A stretch of 64,000 bases of DNA from Saprospiraceae bacterium (GCA_016720635.1 JADKKF010000009.1:131108-195107), one strand, 5' to 3'; shown: positions 41,281 through 51,814, counted from the first letter of the stretch. Numbers and translations: made by a program. Notes: generated by a model not told the origin, from the letters alone.

Positions 41281-44200
41281 CTATAAATTTAATTGGTGTA
41301 ATGGAATTCTAATAATAACTTTTGTACCTTGAATATCGTCGCCTTGCAAATCTATGGTTTCGATTTCAATTTGTAATTGATAAAGATTTTGAAGTATTTC
41401 CACGCGCTCCTTGATTACTTGCAATCCGTGGGATTTGTGGGTATTTAGTCTTTGTTCTTTGATTTTTTTGGAGGCCTCTCGCCCTATGCCATTGTCCTGA
41501 ATCGTAATAATGAGAATTCCCTCTTTGTCTTTTAGGTCAAGCTCTATAATTTTAGATTCTTTTTGGCTATGCTGAAGACCGTGCCATATCGAGTTTTCCA
41601 CGAATGGTTGGATCAACATAGGTGGCATGGGAATTTCGTCTATTTCCAGATTAGGATCGATATTTATTTTGTAGCTAAAATTATGGTCAAAACGAAGTTT
41701 TTCCATCTCGAGATACAAATCCAAAGTGTTGATTTCTTCTTTCAATGAGATAAAATTTGACCGAGAATTGTCTAGAACTTTTCTTAATAATTTTGAAAAT
41801 TTATTCAAGTAATCCGTGGCAGCATCCGTTTTATTGAATAGAACCAACCGATTGATAGAATTGAGACAATTGAACACAAAATGAGGGTTCATCTGAGCTC
41901 TAAATGCGTTCATTTCCAACTCGCTGACCTTTGCGTTGAACTGTGTTTTGAGTTTTTCCTTTTGCTTTATTTGGTTTTCTCTCAATTTAAAATAGCCTAT
42001 GATTATCCCTAAAACGATCGCAGCGAAAAGCAATCTAAACCACCATGTTTCGTAAAATGGGGGCGAAATTTCAATGGAAAAATCGCCTACCAAATGGCTC
42101 AAATTTCCTACAAAATCTCTTGCCTTTACCTTAAACCGATAGGATCCTGGTGGCAAATTTGGATACTCGAAATAATTATTACCCACTTGGGTTTTCATCT
42201 CTTTGTCGAAACCTACCAATTGGTATTGGAATTCGCAATGCTGGGTTTGGGTAAAAGTTGGGAAATTGATGCGCCATTTCAAATAATTTTCATCAAAAGA
42301 AAGTTTTAGCTCACCCTTTTCGTTGTTTGAAGGTATTTCCTGTAATCCATTATTAATCCAAAATCTATCAATTTTTAGTTCCTTGGCATCATTTTTAAAT
42401 ATTGAGATATCAAAAATATCAATGCTATTTTGGGAAGATAAAAACAATTTTGAATCATTCAAGCAATCCACTTCGCCGTAATTATCACCAAATTCTAGTC
42501 CGTAATGTCGATCAAAATTGAGTGCTGGCACACCGCTTTGCCATATAGAAATACCTTTCCGAGATAAAATGGCCAATTTGTCTCTGATACTGCATAGATC
42601 TCTGATTTGATTACTGATCAGCCCATCCCTACTACTTATGAATCCTAGATGTTTGAACTGAAAATCACTATATCCAATACCTTTGCGCTGAGAAGGAAAA
42701 AAGAGTTTATTCCCTTGTTGGGTGATATTTAGAATGGTAAAATCGGTTATCTTTTCGTTGGCTTCAAACACAAGCAAAAGCGAGTCCTTGATTGGATCGT
42801 AGCGGCACAAACCGAAAGAGGTCGAACCTAACAATAGCGAATTCGACTTTAAATCAGCTTGAATGCTCAAAAATCCCGATTCTCTAAAATTGCTCTCATT
42901 TAAAGGAGCTGAGAATGTTTTAGTATTCTTATCAAAAATCCTAAGATTTTCTCTCAAAGTCCCAATATAAATTTTACCTAGGCCATCGTCATATATCGCT
43001 GTGATTTGCGAATTTAATTGCTTTTTAATGGCGTCACTATATTTCCAAAGTTTTAGCTTATCAGATCCTCGAATCCTTTCTATGAGATCGTTGTGCTCCG
43101 TCTGAAACAACTGAATAGAATCTCCGATCGAATAGACATTTATCGTTTGAACAAAATTATTTTTGGATGGGTAAAATATTTTCTGGATACTTCCATTTTT
43201 ATAATCTACTTTGATAGCAGTAGCATCCTTGACACCTGATACAAAAAATTGGTTTTCATTGATTTTGAGCATTTTAGGAAAAAAATAAATGCCATAATTT
43301 GAGAACAAATTTGCTTGACTGTAGATTGGTTCATCTCGCTGATATTCCTTGTTAAGTTCAAAAATCCCTCTGTTGGTCCCAATCCAAATAACATTATTTT
43401 CATCTTTAAAAAAGCATTTTATACTACAAAAAGGAATTTTAAATGATTTATTTTCCGTGCTGGAAATAGTTCTCCAAGATTTATTGCTTATTTTGTATTC
43501 AAAAAGCCCTTTTTCAGTTCCAACCAGCAAGATATCCTCATTATATTTTATCAAGCATTGTATGTTGCCATTTTTTATTGCGTCAAACGGTATCCTTGAA
43601 AACGTATTTCCATTCAATTCGAACTTGTACAATTTTTCGGAGCCCAACCATAGTACATTCATGGATTTGTCTTCGCAAAAACCTTTTATATTGAATAGGT
43701 CAAGGTCCTCTTTTTTATAATATTGAAAACTATTGCGTGAAAAACAATAGCTAAAAAGCCCTAAATTGGACATCAGCCATACTTCGTCTTTATTTTTTGG
43801 ATAAATCCCATTGATATTTTTGTAGAGTTTTTTAAAATAATTATCGGCAAATTTTCTAAAGTCAAAAACATTGAACCTGTTTGTCGATTCGCTAAAAATC
43901 AAAAGGTCGCGATTGTCCTGTGCAATGACCAAGTGATTTTCCCAAGGTATGACGGAATGTAAAAGATTAGAATTAAACGATTCATTAGGCTTTTCACTCG
44001 ATATAAAATTATCAATTGTTCCCTTTTTAAGGTTGATTTTATTCAACCCATATTGTGTGGTAACCCATAAATTTCCTTGGGCGTCTTCACAGAGGCTGGT
44101 GATGTTATCATGTGTAAGTTTTTGATCCTTTTGTATATGTTCCGCCAAGTTTGTAAAATGCACCCCATCAAAATTTATCAGACCATTGGGGGTGCCAATC

Positions 44201-44394
44201 CACATTTCATTATGGGTAGATCTGAAAATGCAATTTATATTTGTCTCAATCAGATTATTCCCTTCATTATAAACCCTAAAAACCAAAGGCCTTTGAGAAA
44301 AAACTGGTTGCAAACACAAATTACAAAAGAAGATAAAAAATAACTTAAGAGCTATCTTTTCCTTAGCTTTGAAAATCCTTGTTGGGTTAATCAT
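41281..44394 (-). CDS. Propeller-type sensor histidine kinase (LytS-like kinase domain)
   Basis: 1037 residues. A signal peptide or N-terminal helix is followed by some twelve to fourteen two-component-regulator propeller repeats (MWIGTPNGLINFDG, LWVTTQYGLNKIN, LWLGSEKLYKFE, IWIGTNRGIFELN), a Y_Y_Y domain (FEYPNLPPGSYRFKVKARDF near 740), one transmembrane helix around 775-795, and an intracellular His-kinase domain: QMNPHFVFNCLNSI with phospho-acceptor His838, then PFVENSIWHG and the DNGIGRE ATP-binding box. It senses an extracytoplasmic ligand and phosphorylates the LytTR regulator encoded next to it. Not a hybrid: no receiver domain. Confidence 0.92.
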   Translation of the reverse strand: MINPTRIFKAKEKIALKLFFIFFCNLCLQPVFSQRPLVFRVYNEGNNLIETNINCIFRSTHNEMWIGTPNGLINFDGVHFTNLAEHIQKDQKLTHDNITSLCEDAQGNLWVTTQYGLNKINLKKGTIDNFISSEKPNESFNSNLLHSVIPWENHLVIAQDNRDLLIFSESTNRFNVFDFRKFADNYFKKLYKNINGIYPKNKDEVWLMSNLGLFSYCFSRNSFQYYKKEDLDLFNIKGFCEDKSMNVLWLGSEKLYKFELNGNTFSRIPFDAIKNGNIQCLIKYNEDILLVGTEKGLFEYKISNKSWRTISSTENKSFKIPFCSIKCFFKDENNVIWIGTNRGIFELNKEYQRDEPIYSQANLFSNYGIYFFPKMLKINENQFFVSGVKDATAIKVDYKNGSIQKIFYPSKNNFVQTINVYSIGDSIQLFQTEHNDLIERIRGSDKLKLWKYSDAIKKQLNSQITAIYDDGLGKIYIGTLRENLRIFDKNTKTFSAPLNESNFRESGFLSIQADLKSNSLLLGSTSFGLCRYDPIKDSLLLVFEANEKITDFTILNITQQGNKLFFPSQRKGIGYSDFQFKHLGFISSRDGLISNQIRDLCSIRDKLAILSRKGISIWQSGVPALNFDRHYGLEFGDNYGEVDCLNDSKLFLSSQNSIDIFDISIFKNDAKELKIDRFWINNGLQEIPSNNEKGELKLSFDENYLKWRINFPTFTQTQHCEFQYQLVGFDKEMKTQVGNNYFEYPNLPPGSYRFKVKARDFVGNLSHLVGDFSIEISPPFYETWWFRLLFAAIVLGIIIGYFKLRENQIKQKEKLKTQFNAKVSELEMNAFRAQMNPHFVFNCLNSINRLVLFNKTDAATDYLNKFSKLLRKVLDNSRSNFISLKEEINTLDLYLEMEKLRFDHNFSYKINIDPNLEIDEIPMPPMLIQPFVENSIWHGLQHSQKESKIIELDLKDKEGILIITIQDNGIGREASKKIKEQRLNTHKSHGLQVIKERVEILQNLYQLQIEIETIDLQGDDIQGTKVIIRIPLHQLNL

Positions 44395-44458
44395 TTTGAT
44401 GCAGTTACATTAGGATAGCTTTTATTCGTTTGGACTTTATTTTATCCCACATCTGGAT

Positions 44459-46570
44459 TCAATTTTTTACGAATTTATGAATAAATTCCCTGTTATTTGA
44501 CCAAATGCAAAAATAATAAATGCCTGGCATTAAAGCACTTATGTCAATTTCCTCATCAAGGCCCGCACCAAATCGCATCAGCTCCCTACCAACTGTATCA
44601 TATACTCGGCAAGAGAAGGGCGAATTCGCATTCAATTTATCATTAGATTTGATTTGAATGAATCCACCAGCTGCGGTCGGAAGTATGTAAAAAGAGGTGC
44701 TATTGGGCTTCAATTGTATCAATTTAGCAGCTGAAAATTGTACATTACTATGAGCAATAATTTTTACCCTATAATATTGAATATTTTGTAAATCAAAATC
44801 TTGAAATTCATAAAGTCCGCTCACTTGATGGTCAAATTTTTTAAGATCAAAATAATCTATGCCATCATAGCTCTTTTGCAGAATAATGGTATCATTGCTG
44901 GAGTGATTTTCTACCTTTATTTGGACATTTACCTTATTTTGGCCTCCTGAGTTGGATAAAGCTGCCTCAAAATATACCAAATTCAAGGGCAATAAGCTTG
45001 AGAATCCAAATGCTCCCAAATCTGAGTAGCTGGAAGGAGCCCTCAATATGCCTCTAGCTGTATCTAGATACTCCATTGCTGGTGGGTGAAGGGCTGGAAT
45101 CAAGGAGCTCAACCCAGCATTTCTAAGGATAGAATTTTCCATTAAATGATAATTATTATTGATAAAATCTACAAAGCCCGGATCATTGTTGGCCGGTACT
45201 AAATTACCTGAATATTGCATTGACGCCACCAGTGGATCATAACTCCCCGTTCCAGAATTATAGTAATCCGATTTACCGTCAAAATATCCAACCGAAATAA
45301 AATTGTTTCTGGCATTAAATGTCACAGATCCAAATGTCTGCAACATGCCTAAAGAGGTGGGTGTGCTTCCAGGCGTAGCTGGGACATTATAAAAGACATT
45401 ATTAAATATATTGAAGTATTCCTCGCAATCCGTGGACATGGGGATATCTTGAACTCGTGGTCCAAGAAACAACATAGTCTCCCACCTATGGGCCTGATTG
45501 GCTATATTGATGACCGTATTATTATAAAATTCTAATCGTCCTCTTCGATACAAGCCATAATCTCCGTGATCCCCACTATAGTGAAATATCGTGTAGGAAC
45601 CAGAAGGAGGATTAACAAATACATTTCCATAAACGTGGGTGATGGAATAATTGGGCGCTTTGCAAATGATGGGAGCACCAGCCTCAGATTCAACCAAGTC
45701 CAGGATATGTCCAGAGTTTCCTCCATAAAAATAGTTGTATCGGATGACTGTATTACTGCTTCTATCTTTTAGAATATTTGCTCCAGCGTTAGCGGCCAAA
45801 GATCCCACGTAATTATATTCAAATGTCACTCCCTGCGCCTCTGTGTAAATATTGTGCTGCCCTTGGTTTCCGCTTTCTCCGTTTCCGTATATTATATTGT
45901 GTGAGATAAGCACATCCGAGGATGTTTTATCTACATCGCCTGTATCAAAGATGCCATTTCCATTGTTGTCATCCACGATTGAATTTAAAAATAGGCCATT
46001 TCCGCTGCCTGTAAGCGTACACCCATCTATGACGATATGTTTCGCTCTTTGCACCCTTATCGCCGCCGCAAAAGAGTGCCAACGCGTTATAGCCCCACTT
46101 GCCGCTGTAAAAGTAAAATCATTGTTAGCATTTCGAACCACGAGATTTTCTATTCTCAAGTGTTCAGGCGAATATTCGTATGGTTGTGCGCTTCGTCTAA
46201 AAACCACCAATAGCCCCAAATTTGTCAAGGCGCTATTAAATTGCAAAGCTGGGCTCAAAATGGCATTTTGTCCATCTAAAATTGGTAGGTCACCGTTACT
46301 ATTCGGTACTCCACGAACAATTATTGGATTGCCTTCTGTACCACTTTCACTCAAATAAATAAATTCCCTATAAGGCTGAGATTGCCAATGAATATTCACG
46401 ATATCTCCAGGCTGCAGCGTATGCCACCCTTTGGTTTCAGCAAAATTATTTAACGAAGAATAAGTCTGTCCAGGCCCAATATTAAATACACTCGCTGTCG
46501 CTTCAAAATGCCAAATCAAGATTATAATATTTAGCAAAACCCAAATTTTCTTTAGCTTAAAAATTTTCAT
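44459..46570 (-). CDS. Parallel beta-helix T9SS protein
   Basis: 703 residues with a signal peptide ending near ATASVF. Residues about 30-480 form a right-handed parallel beta-helix (FNIGPGQTYSSLNNFAETKGWHTLQPGD start; HIVIDGCTLTGSGNGLFLNS, TFEYNYVGSL, NTVIRYNYFYGGNSGH, RLEFYNNTVINIANQ rungs), the fold of polysaccharide lyases, pectinases and mannuronan epimerases. No catalytic residues could be assigned. An Fn3-like module (SLLPLNLVYFEA near 530) and a T9SS sorting domain (ALMPGIYYFCIWSN near the end) follow. Probably a surface or secreted polysaccharide-acting or binding protein. Confidence 0.8.
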   Translation of the reverse strand: MKIFKLKKIWVLLNIIILIWHFEATASVFNIGPGQTYSSLNNFAETKGWHTLQPGDIVNIHWQSQPYREFIYLSESGTEGNPIIVRGVPNSNGDLPILDGQNAILSPALQFNSALTNLGLLVVFRRSAQPYEYSPEHLRIENLVVRNANNDFTFTAASGAITRWHSFAAAIRVQRAKHIVIDGCTLTGSGNGLFLNSIVDDNNGNGIFDTGDVDKTSSDVLISHNIIYGNGESGNQGQHNIYTEAQGVTFEYNYVGSLAANAGANILKDRSSNTVIRYNYFYGGNSGHILDLVESEAGAPIICKAPNYSITHVYGNVFVNPPSGSYTIFHYSGDHGDYGLYRRGRLEFYNNTVINIANQAHRWETMLFLGPRVQDIPMSTDCEEYFNIFNNVFYNVPATPGSTPTSLGMLQTFGSVTFNARNNFISVGYFDGKSDYYNSGTGSYDPLVASMQYSGNLVPANNDPGFVDFINNNYHLMENSILRNAGLSSLIPALHPPAMEYLDTARGILRAPSSYSDLGAFGFSSLLPLNLVYFEAALSNSGGQNKVNVQIKVENHSSNDTIILQKSYDGIDYFDLKKFDHQVSGLYEFQDFDLQNIQYYRVKIIAHSNVQFSAAKLIQLKPNSTSFYILPTAAGGFIQIKSNDKLNANSPFSCRVYDTVGRELMRFGAGLDEEIDISALMPGIYYFCIWSNNREFIHKFVKN

Positions 46571-46907
46571 AATTGTTCTTTTACATATTTATTTCTCACA
46601 AAGATTTATTTTTATTTTTCATGAAAAAATAATCAATTTACGAAATACAGTAACCAGCAAACAAACGGTTAAATTTTCACTATGCTTAACAAGTTCGATA
46701 CTTTTCATTAATTATCCATATAAAAAAAAGGAAATCACTTTTAAAAAAAAAGACATCTCATACTCAATGGATTCTTAATGTATAAAATGTGCCCATATTA
46801 ACCATTTGTGGATTCATACCAACTAATTGTAGCATACCAAAAAAGCATATATCGAAAACCATCTACATTTGAAATATCAATTATTCAATCGATACAAAAT
46901 TATTAAT
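46571..46907. other. AT-rich divergent intergenic region
   Basis: A near-consensus -7 box for the beta-helix gene (minus-strand AATCTTTG, 46599-46606) is visible. The rest is A/T-rich with poly-A runs and no recognised RNA or repeat. Confidence 0.4.
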
Positions 46908-47414
46908 ATGAATCATCGAATTTATCTGAATTATTCTATGGTGTTATTTTTCTTAGGTCTATCAATGAATATAGCGATGGCCCAGAGTGAATTTAAACAC
47001 GATGTTATCGCCTCCAGCGGTGGAAACTTGACGACCACTTCTTCGATACTGGTTTATACAGTTGGTGAGGCAATTGTCAAAGATATGGCAACGACATCGA
47101 ACATTTTATCGAATGGGTTTCATCAAAAAAACTTAACAGTAATTCGCGTTTCAGATTTTTTACAAGATCCCGATATTGAAGTTTTTCCGACTTTGGTGAA
47201 TTCAGAATTGAAAATTCAGGATAAAAAATCCACTAGCCGAGATTTAGTTTGGAAGGTTTATAATCTTCAAGGGCAAGAGATCTCCAATGGAAACTCTCAA
47301 TTAAGCCAATCTACCATCCAATTCGATGGTGTAACCAGCGGTATCTATTTCGTCCATTTATCTAACAAAGACAACCTTAAAGAAAAAGCCATTTTTAAAA
47401 TTATCAAACAATAA
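46908..47414 (+). CDS. Small T9SS-exported protein
   Basis: 168 residues from ATG 46908; an in-frame TTG 13 codons earlier is less likely because MNHRIYLNYSMVLFFLGLSM starts a normal signal peptide. The short mature region SEFKHDVIASSGGNLTTTSSILVYTVGEAIV is a conserved Bacteroidota motif (often in proteins that end in a sorting domain), followed by a T9SS type A domain (VFPTLVNSELKIQD ... GVTSGIYFVHLSNKDN ... KIIKQ). It is 26 bases upstream of the giant repeat protein gene and probably its operon partner. Confidence 0.75.
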   Translation: MNHRIYLNYSMVLFFLGLSMNIAMAQSEFKHDVIASSGGNLTTTSSILVYTVGEAIVKDMATTSNILSNGFHQKNLTVIRVSDFLQDPDIEVFPTLVNSELKIQDKKSTSRDLVWKVYNLQGQEISNGNSQLSQSTIQFDGVTSGIYFVHLSNKDNLKEKAIFKIIKQ

Positions 47415-47440
47415 TCCTTTACACTAAAAAATATTTAATT

Positions 47441-50173
47441 ATGAAAAATACGATTTCTATTATTTTAATTCTGCTAGGAGTATGGAATGGCGTCTATGCT
47501 GCAGCACCTACAAATGGAGGTATTAATTACCAAGGCGCACTTCGAAATGCTCAAGGGGTCGAAATAGCCAACCAAAGGATTTCATTGCGACTTTCCATAA
47601 TGGATGAAAATCAAAACACCTTGTTTACTGAAACACATAGCCCTACGACGAATAGGCTGGGTATTTTTTCGGTGATTATTGGTAATGGCTCTCCATCTTT
47701 TGGATTGTTTAACAGCATCAGTTGGAATGGTGCGAGTAGAACCCTGAGAGTCGAGGTAGATCCTCAAGGTGGCTCTGCTTACGAAAACTTTGGTACAAGT
47801 CCTTTGGTGGCTGTTCCTTATGCCCTTTCTGCTGCAAAACTTACCAATCCCTTAAAAATGGCGGATCTTCCAGACGCTGATATTACGTCTCCAACAAACG
47901 GTCAGGTACTAAAATGGAATGGTACACATTGGGCTCCTGCTGCCGATTTACAAGGCAATAGCGGCAGTACCGTCACCTTGACCTATTCTGGTGGTACGGG
48001 GATCAATGTCAATAATGTAACCCAGACCATCACAAATACTGGGGATACAAATCCTTCGGACGATCTAATTCAATCTACTGGATTTGCTGGAGATGTTTCA
48101 GGCATTTATAACAATCTTCAGATAAACCCAGGTTCTGTTGGTTCTGCCGAAATCGCTCCAGGGAGTATTAATTCTACACATCTTTCTAATACTACTATCC
48201 CCACTTCTTTGCCTCCCAATGGAGCAGCTTCAGGGGACCTTTCTGGCAATTACCCAGCACCAACTGTCGCTAGAATACTTGGCATACCTGTAGTTGCCAC
48301 TGGCATTACAAATGGCCAGGTATTGAAATACAACGGCACTCAATGGGCCCCTGCTAATGACCTACAAGGTAACAGTGGCAGTACGGTCACATTGACTTAT
48401 TCGGGTGGTACAGGTATCAATGTCAATAACGTAACTCAAACCATCACAAATACCGGGGATACAAATCCTTCGGACGACCTAGTCCAATCTACTGGATTTG
48501 TTGGAGATGTTTCAGGCGTTTATAACAATCTTCAAATAAACCCAGGTGCTGTTGGTTCTACTGAAATCGCCCCAGGAAGTATCAATTCAACCCATTTATC
48601 CAGCTCTACGATCCCTACTTCTTTGCCTCCAAATGGAGCCGCTTCAGGGGATTTATCTGGCAATTATCCGAGTCCTACTGTAGCAAGAATTAGCGGTGTT
48701 CCAGTTACATCTGTTGGTGCGACCAATGGCCAAGTATTGAAATACAACGGCACTCAATGGGCTCCTGCTGCCGATTTACAAGGCAATAGTGGTAGCACCG
48801 TGACCTTGACCTATTCGGGTGGCACAGGTATCAATGTCAATAATGTAACTCAAACCATCACAAATACAGGGGATACAAATCCTTCGGACGACCTAGTTCA
48901 ATCTACTGGATTTGCTGGTGATGTTTCAGGCGTTTATAACAATCTTCAAATAAACCCAGGTGCTGTTGGTTCTACTGAAATCGCCCCTGGAAGTATTAAT
49001 TCAACCCATTTATCCAGCTCTACGATCCCTACTTCTTTGCCTCCGAATGGAGCAGCTTCAGGGGATCTTTCTGGCAATTATCCAAACCCGACCGTGGCTA
49101 GAATTAGCGGTGTACCCGTAAGCTCAGCAGGTGTAACTACGGGCCAAATTTTAAGGTACAATGGATCCCAATGGGCGCCAGCAAATGAGAGCACTACTAC
49201 ATATTTAGGAGGAACAGGAATCATGGTGACAGGTACAACAATCGTCAATACGGGCGATACGAATGCTTCTGATGATTTAACCAATACTACCAACCTAGGA
49301 GGCGATGTAAGCGGTGTTTTTTCTAATGTTCAAATAATCCCCAATGCAGTTGGTACACCTGAAATCGCAAATAGTGCTGTGACTTTACCAAAAATTTCTA
49401 GTGCAGGTGCCAACGATGGTCAGGTAATCACTTATTCTACAACAGGAGGAATTAACTGGAAAACGCCTTCAGCTGGAGCACCACTTACATTACCTTATGC
49501 AGGGACAAATTCAAATGCAGGTGCAAGTTTTCAAGTAACGAATTCAAGCACTGGACAAGCATTGTACGGACTTTCTCCTACAGGTACTGGTGTAAAAGGC
49601 GAATCAACAAGTAGCATAGGTCTTCACGGTATCAGTAGTTCGCAAGCAGGTGTATATGGAGTAAGTTCTAGCGCAGAAGGCGTGTATGGATTCTCTTCAA
49701 CTGGTCAAGGTGTAAAAGCTTCTTCAAGCACGGGTCTTCCATTATATGTTAATTTGGAAGGGACTGGTTCACAACTTTGCTCATTTAACCGAGCTGGGGT
49801 TTTGTCTTCATCCATTAATTTTCAAGGAAAATATTATAGATCAATAGGTGGGGTGAGCAAACAAATGCTACCAATTGCCTACGGAGTTATATCTTCTGCT
49901 GGAACGGTTAGTGGAGGATCTGGCAATTTGTCGGCTTCCTTTTCATCAACTACAAACGCTTACACCATAACCATTTCAGGCGAGACCTTAAGTGCCGCCA
50001 CTACGGTTGTAAATATAACTAGTAGGGGTTCTGCAGCGACGTTCATGGTTCCTCTTTACGATATCGTAGGTGGAGCGATCGTTGTCAAGCTCTTTAATTT
50101 GTCAGGCAGCGTGAATAAAAACGATTTTTTCGATAACTGTATTCGAGGATTAAAAAAAATTAATCATAGTTAA
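47441..50173 (+). CDS. Tandem-repeat tail-fibre/adhesin-like secreted protein
   Basis: 910 residues with a signal peptide (to about residue 21). Residues 23-140 (GGINYQGALRNAQGVEIANQ, VSLRLSIMDEN-like, SPLVAVPYALSAAKL) are the N-terminal module of many Bacteroidota tail-fibre-like surface proteins. Then come three 138-residue repeats starting NGQVLKWNGTHWAPA (residues 153, 291 and 429) and a shorter diverged fourth at 567. Each repeat has DLQGNSGSTVTLTYSGGTGI, TGDTNPSDDL and SLPPNGAASGDLSGNYPAPT. The C-terminal 230 residues contain Gly/Ser/Thr motifs (GLYGVSSSAEGVYGFSSTG-like) and end without a sorting domain. Likely a long fibrous surface protein; ligand unknown. Confidence 0.8.
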   Translation: MKNTISIILILLGVWNGVYAAAPTNGGINYQGALRNAQGVEIANQRISLRLSIMDENQNTLFTETHSPTTNRLGIFSVIIGNGSPSFGLFNSISWNGASRTLRVEVDPQGGSAYENFGTSPLVAVPYALSAAKLTNPLKMADLPDADITSPTNGQVLKWNGTHWAPAADLQGNSGSTVTLTYSGGTGINVNNVTQTITNTGDTNPSDDLIQSTGFAGDVSGIYNNLQINPGSVGSAEIAPGSINSTHLSNTTIPTSLPPNGAASGDLSGNYPAPTVARILGIPVVATGITNGQVLKYNGTQWAPANDLQGNSGSTVTLTYSGGTGINVNNVTQTITNTGDTNPSDDLVQSTGFVGDVSGVYNNLQINPGAVGSTEIAPGSINSTHLSSSTIPTSLPPNGAASGDLSGNYPSPTVARISGVPVTSVGATNGQVLKYNGTQWAPAADLQGNSGSTVTLTYSGGTGINVNNVTQTITNTGDTNPSDDLVQSTGFAGDVSGVYNNLQINPGAVGSTEIAPGSINSTHLSSSTIPTSLPPNGAASGDLSGNYPNPTVARISGVPVSSAGVTTGQILRYNGSQWAPANESTTTYLGGTGIMVTGTTIVNTGDTNASDDLTNTTNLGGDVSGVFSNVQIIPNAVGTPEIANSAVTLPKISSAGANDGQVITYSTTGGINWKTPSAGAPLTLPYAGTNSNAGASFQVTNSSTGQALYGLSPTGTGVKGESTSSIGLHGISSSQAGVYGVSSSAEGVYGFSSTGQGVKASSSTGLPLYVNLEGTGSQLCSFNRAGVLSSSINFQGKYYRSIGGVSKQMLPIAYGVISSAGTVSGGSGNLSASFSSTTNAYTITISGETLSAATTVVNITSRGSAATFMVPLYDIVGGAIVVKLFNLSGSVNKNDFFDNCIRGLKKINHS
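47897..49138 (+). repeat. Three 414-bp direct repeats within the adhesin-like gene
   Basis: Units start at 47897, 48311 and 48725, with a fourth, shortened and diverged unit at 49139. Units 2 and 3 differ mainly at synonymous or scattered positions, so the array can expand or contract by recombination and may be collapsed in the assembly. Confidence 0.9.
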
Positions 50174-50211
50174 GTATTTCAGGTTAACATTTAGAATTTT
50201 GAAATGATTGT

Positions 50212-50241
50212 GCTGTGCCTTATACTGGGGCACAGCTTTTT
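50212..50241 (+). terminator. Rho-independent terminator of the adhesin-like gene
   Basis: GCTGTGCC (50212-50219) pairs with GGCACAGC (50229-50236), then TTTTT. Confidence 0.85.
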
Positions 50242-50375
50242 AATTTTTGATGTTTTGAATAAAAAATTAACTTTTACCCCTTTTTCAGCGAATATAAAAT
50301 AAAAGGAACTGCTACATCTAAGCATTTTAATCATCTTATCCAAAAAATTGCTAATTTCACGCTAGAAATTGGATT

Positions 50376-51131
50376 ATGAATTGGAAATATTATATTGGAC
50401 AATACCTTCCAAATACATTGACGCTTGTTAATCTCTTTTGCGGATGTCTGGCGATAGTCTGTATTCTATGGAATTTTTACGAAATAGCATTTATTTTTAT
50501 AAGTTTAAGTGCAATTGCCGATTATTTGGACGGTCTCGCAGCGAGGATGCTGAATTCATTCAGTCCCATCGGAAAAGATCTCGATAGTTTAGCGGATGTA
50601 GTATCATTTGGTGTAGTTCCTGGCGCGATTTTCTTCAAACTATTGTTGGAGTCCTTTGATATCTCAATGGTACACTTTAATTTGGATGTTTTCAGGGCTG
50701 TTCCAGGATTTCTAATAAGTGCATTTGCAGGACTTCGCTTGGCTAAGTTTAACAATGATCCAAGGCAGATGAACGGGTTTCTCGGCTTGCCCGTACCAGC
50801 TCAGACATTATATGTAATGGGCTTACAAATTTTCATTTTGTATAATGGCTTTGGGTTGGGCGAATATTTCTCCAATCCATATTTTTTATATGCTAACATA
50901 TTGATTTTAAGCTACTTAATGAATTGCGAATTACCTTTGATATCACTCAAATTTGATAAATTCTCTTTTGCTTCCAATAGATACCGTTACGTATTTTTGT
51001 TGATCTGTGGTATTCTGTTCATAGCCCTAGGTCGATTTTCATTATCACCCATCATACTTTTCTATATTGGATTTTCTATCGTTTTAAAATATTATTACGA
51101 CCGCAAAGAAAAATATCAACACGAAGACTGA
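50376..51131 (+). CDS. pssA: CDP-diacylglycerol--serine O-phosphatidyltransferase
   Basis: 251 residues, integral membrane enzyme making phosphatidylserine from CDP-diacylglycerol and serine, first step toward phosphatidylethanolamine. The CDP-alcohol phosphotransferase signature DG-x2-AR-x8-G-x3-D-x3-D is complete in DGLAARMLNSFSPIGKDLD then SLAD, following PNTLTLVNLFCGCLAI. About seven membrane helices. The stop overlaps the rsmI start by one base (TGATG). Confidence 0.92.
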   Translation: MNWKYYIGQYLPNTLTLVNLFCGCLAIVCILWNFYEIAFIFISLSAIADYLDGLAARMLNSFSPIGKDLDSLADVVSFGVVPGAIFFKLLLESFDISMVHFNLDVFRAVPGFLISAFAGLRLAKFNNDPRQMNGFLGLPVPAQTLYVMGLQIFILYNGFGLGEYFSNPYFLYANILILSYLMNCELPLISLKFDKFSFASNRYRYVFLLICGILFIALGRFSLSPIILFYIGFSIVLKYYYDRKEKYQHED

Positions 51132-51814
51132 TGCTGTACCTGATCCCTACACCCATTGGAAATTTGGAAGACATTACCCTTCGAGCCTTGAGAATACTAA
51201 AGGAAGTGGATTATATACTTGCAGAAGACACTAGGACGACAGGGCATTTGATGAAACATTTTGAAATAAAAACGCCTCTACGCTCATATCACGCGCACAA
51301 CGAACACCGAGCTATACAACCCATCATTGAAGATTTATTGGCGGGTAAAAAGATTGGTGTAGTTTCAGACGCAGGTACACCTGGCATTTCAGATCCAGCT
51401 TTCCTTCTGACGAGGGCATGTGTGCAGCACCAAATAAAAATATGTTGTTTACCTGGTCCAACAGCGTTGATTCCTGCACTCGTGATGAGCGGTTTACCAA
51501 GCGACACTTTTCATTTTGAAGGATTTTTACCACACAAAAAAGGTCGTTCAACTAGGATAAAATATCTCATTGCTCTGCCCAATACTTTTGTGCTCTATGA
51601 ATCTCCGTTCAGATTGGTTAAATGTTTGACGGAAATAATGGAGGCTGGGGGAGACAGAAAAGCTGCGGTAGTTCGTGAAATTTCCAAAGTATTTGAGACC
51701 TGTCATTCTGGAACTTTAAGCACCCTAATATCCTATTTTTCGGCTACTACACCCAAGGGAGAGATTGTCGTAATTGTTGAAGGGGCCGATAACAAAAAAG
51801 CCAAAAATGAATAA
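51131..51814 (+). CDS. rsmI: 16S rRNA (cytidine(1402)-2'-O)-methyltransferase
   Basis: 227 residues, a SAM-dependent tetrapyrrole-methylase-fold enzyme modifying C1402 of 16S rRNA. YLIPTPIGNLEDITLRAL at the N-terminus, AEDTRTTGHLM, SDAGTPGISDPA, LPGPTALIPALVMSGLPSD and FEGFLPHKKGR are diagnostic. Slightly shorter at the C-terminus than many RsmI proteins. Overlaps the following paralogue by eight bases. Confidence 0.94.
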   Translation: MLYLIPTPIGNLEDITLRALRILKEVDYILAEDTRTTGHLMKHFEIKTPLRSYHAHNEHRAIQPIIEDLLAGKKIGVVSDAGTPGISDPAFLLTRACVQHQIKICCLPGPTALIPALVMSGLPSDTFHFEGFLPHKKGRSTRIKYLIALPNTFVLYESPFRLVKCLTEIMEAGGDRKAAVVREISKVFETCHSGTLSTLISYFSATTPKGEIVVIVEGADNKKAKNE

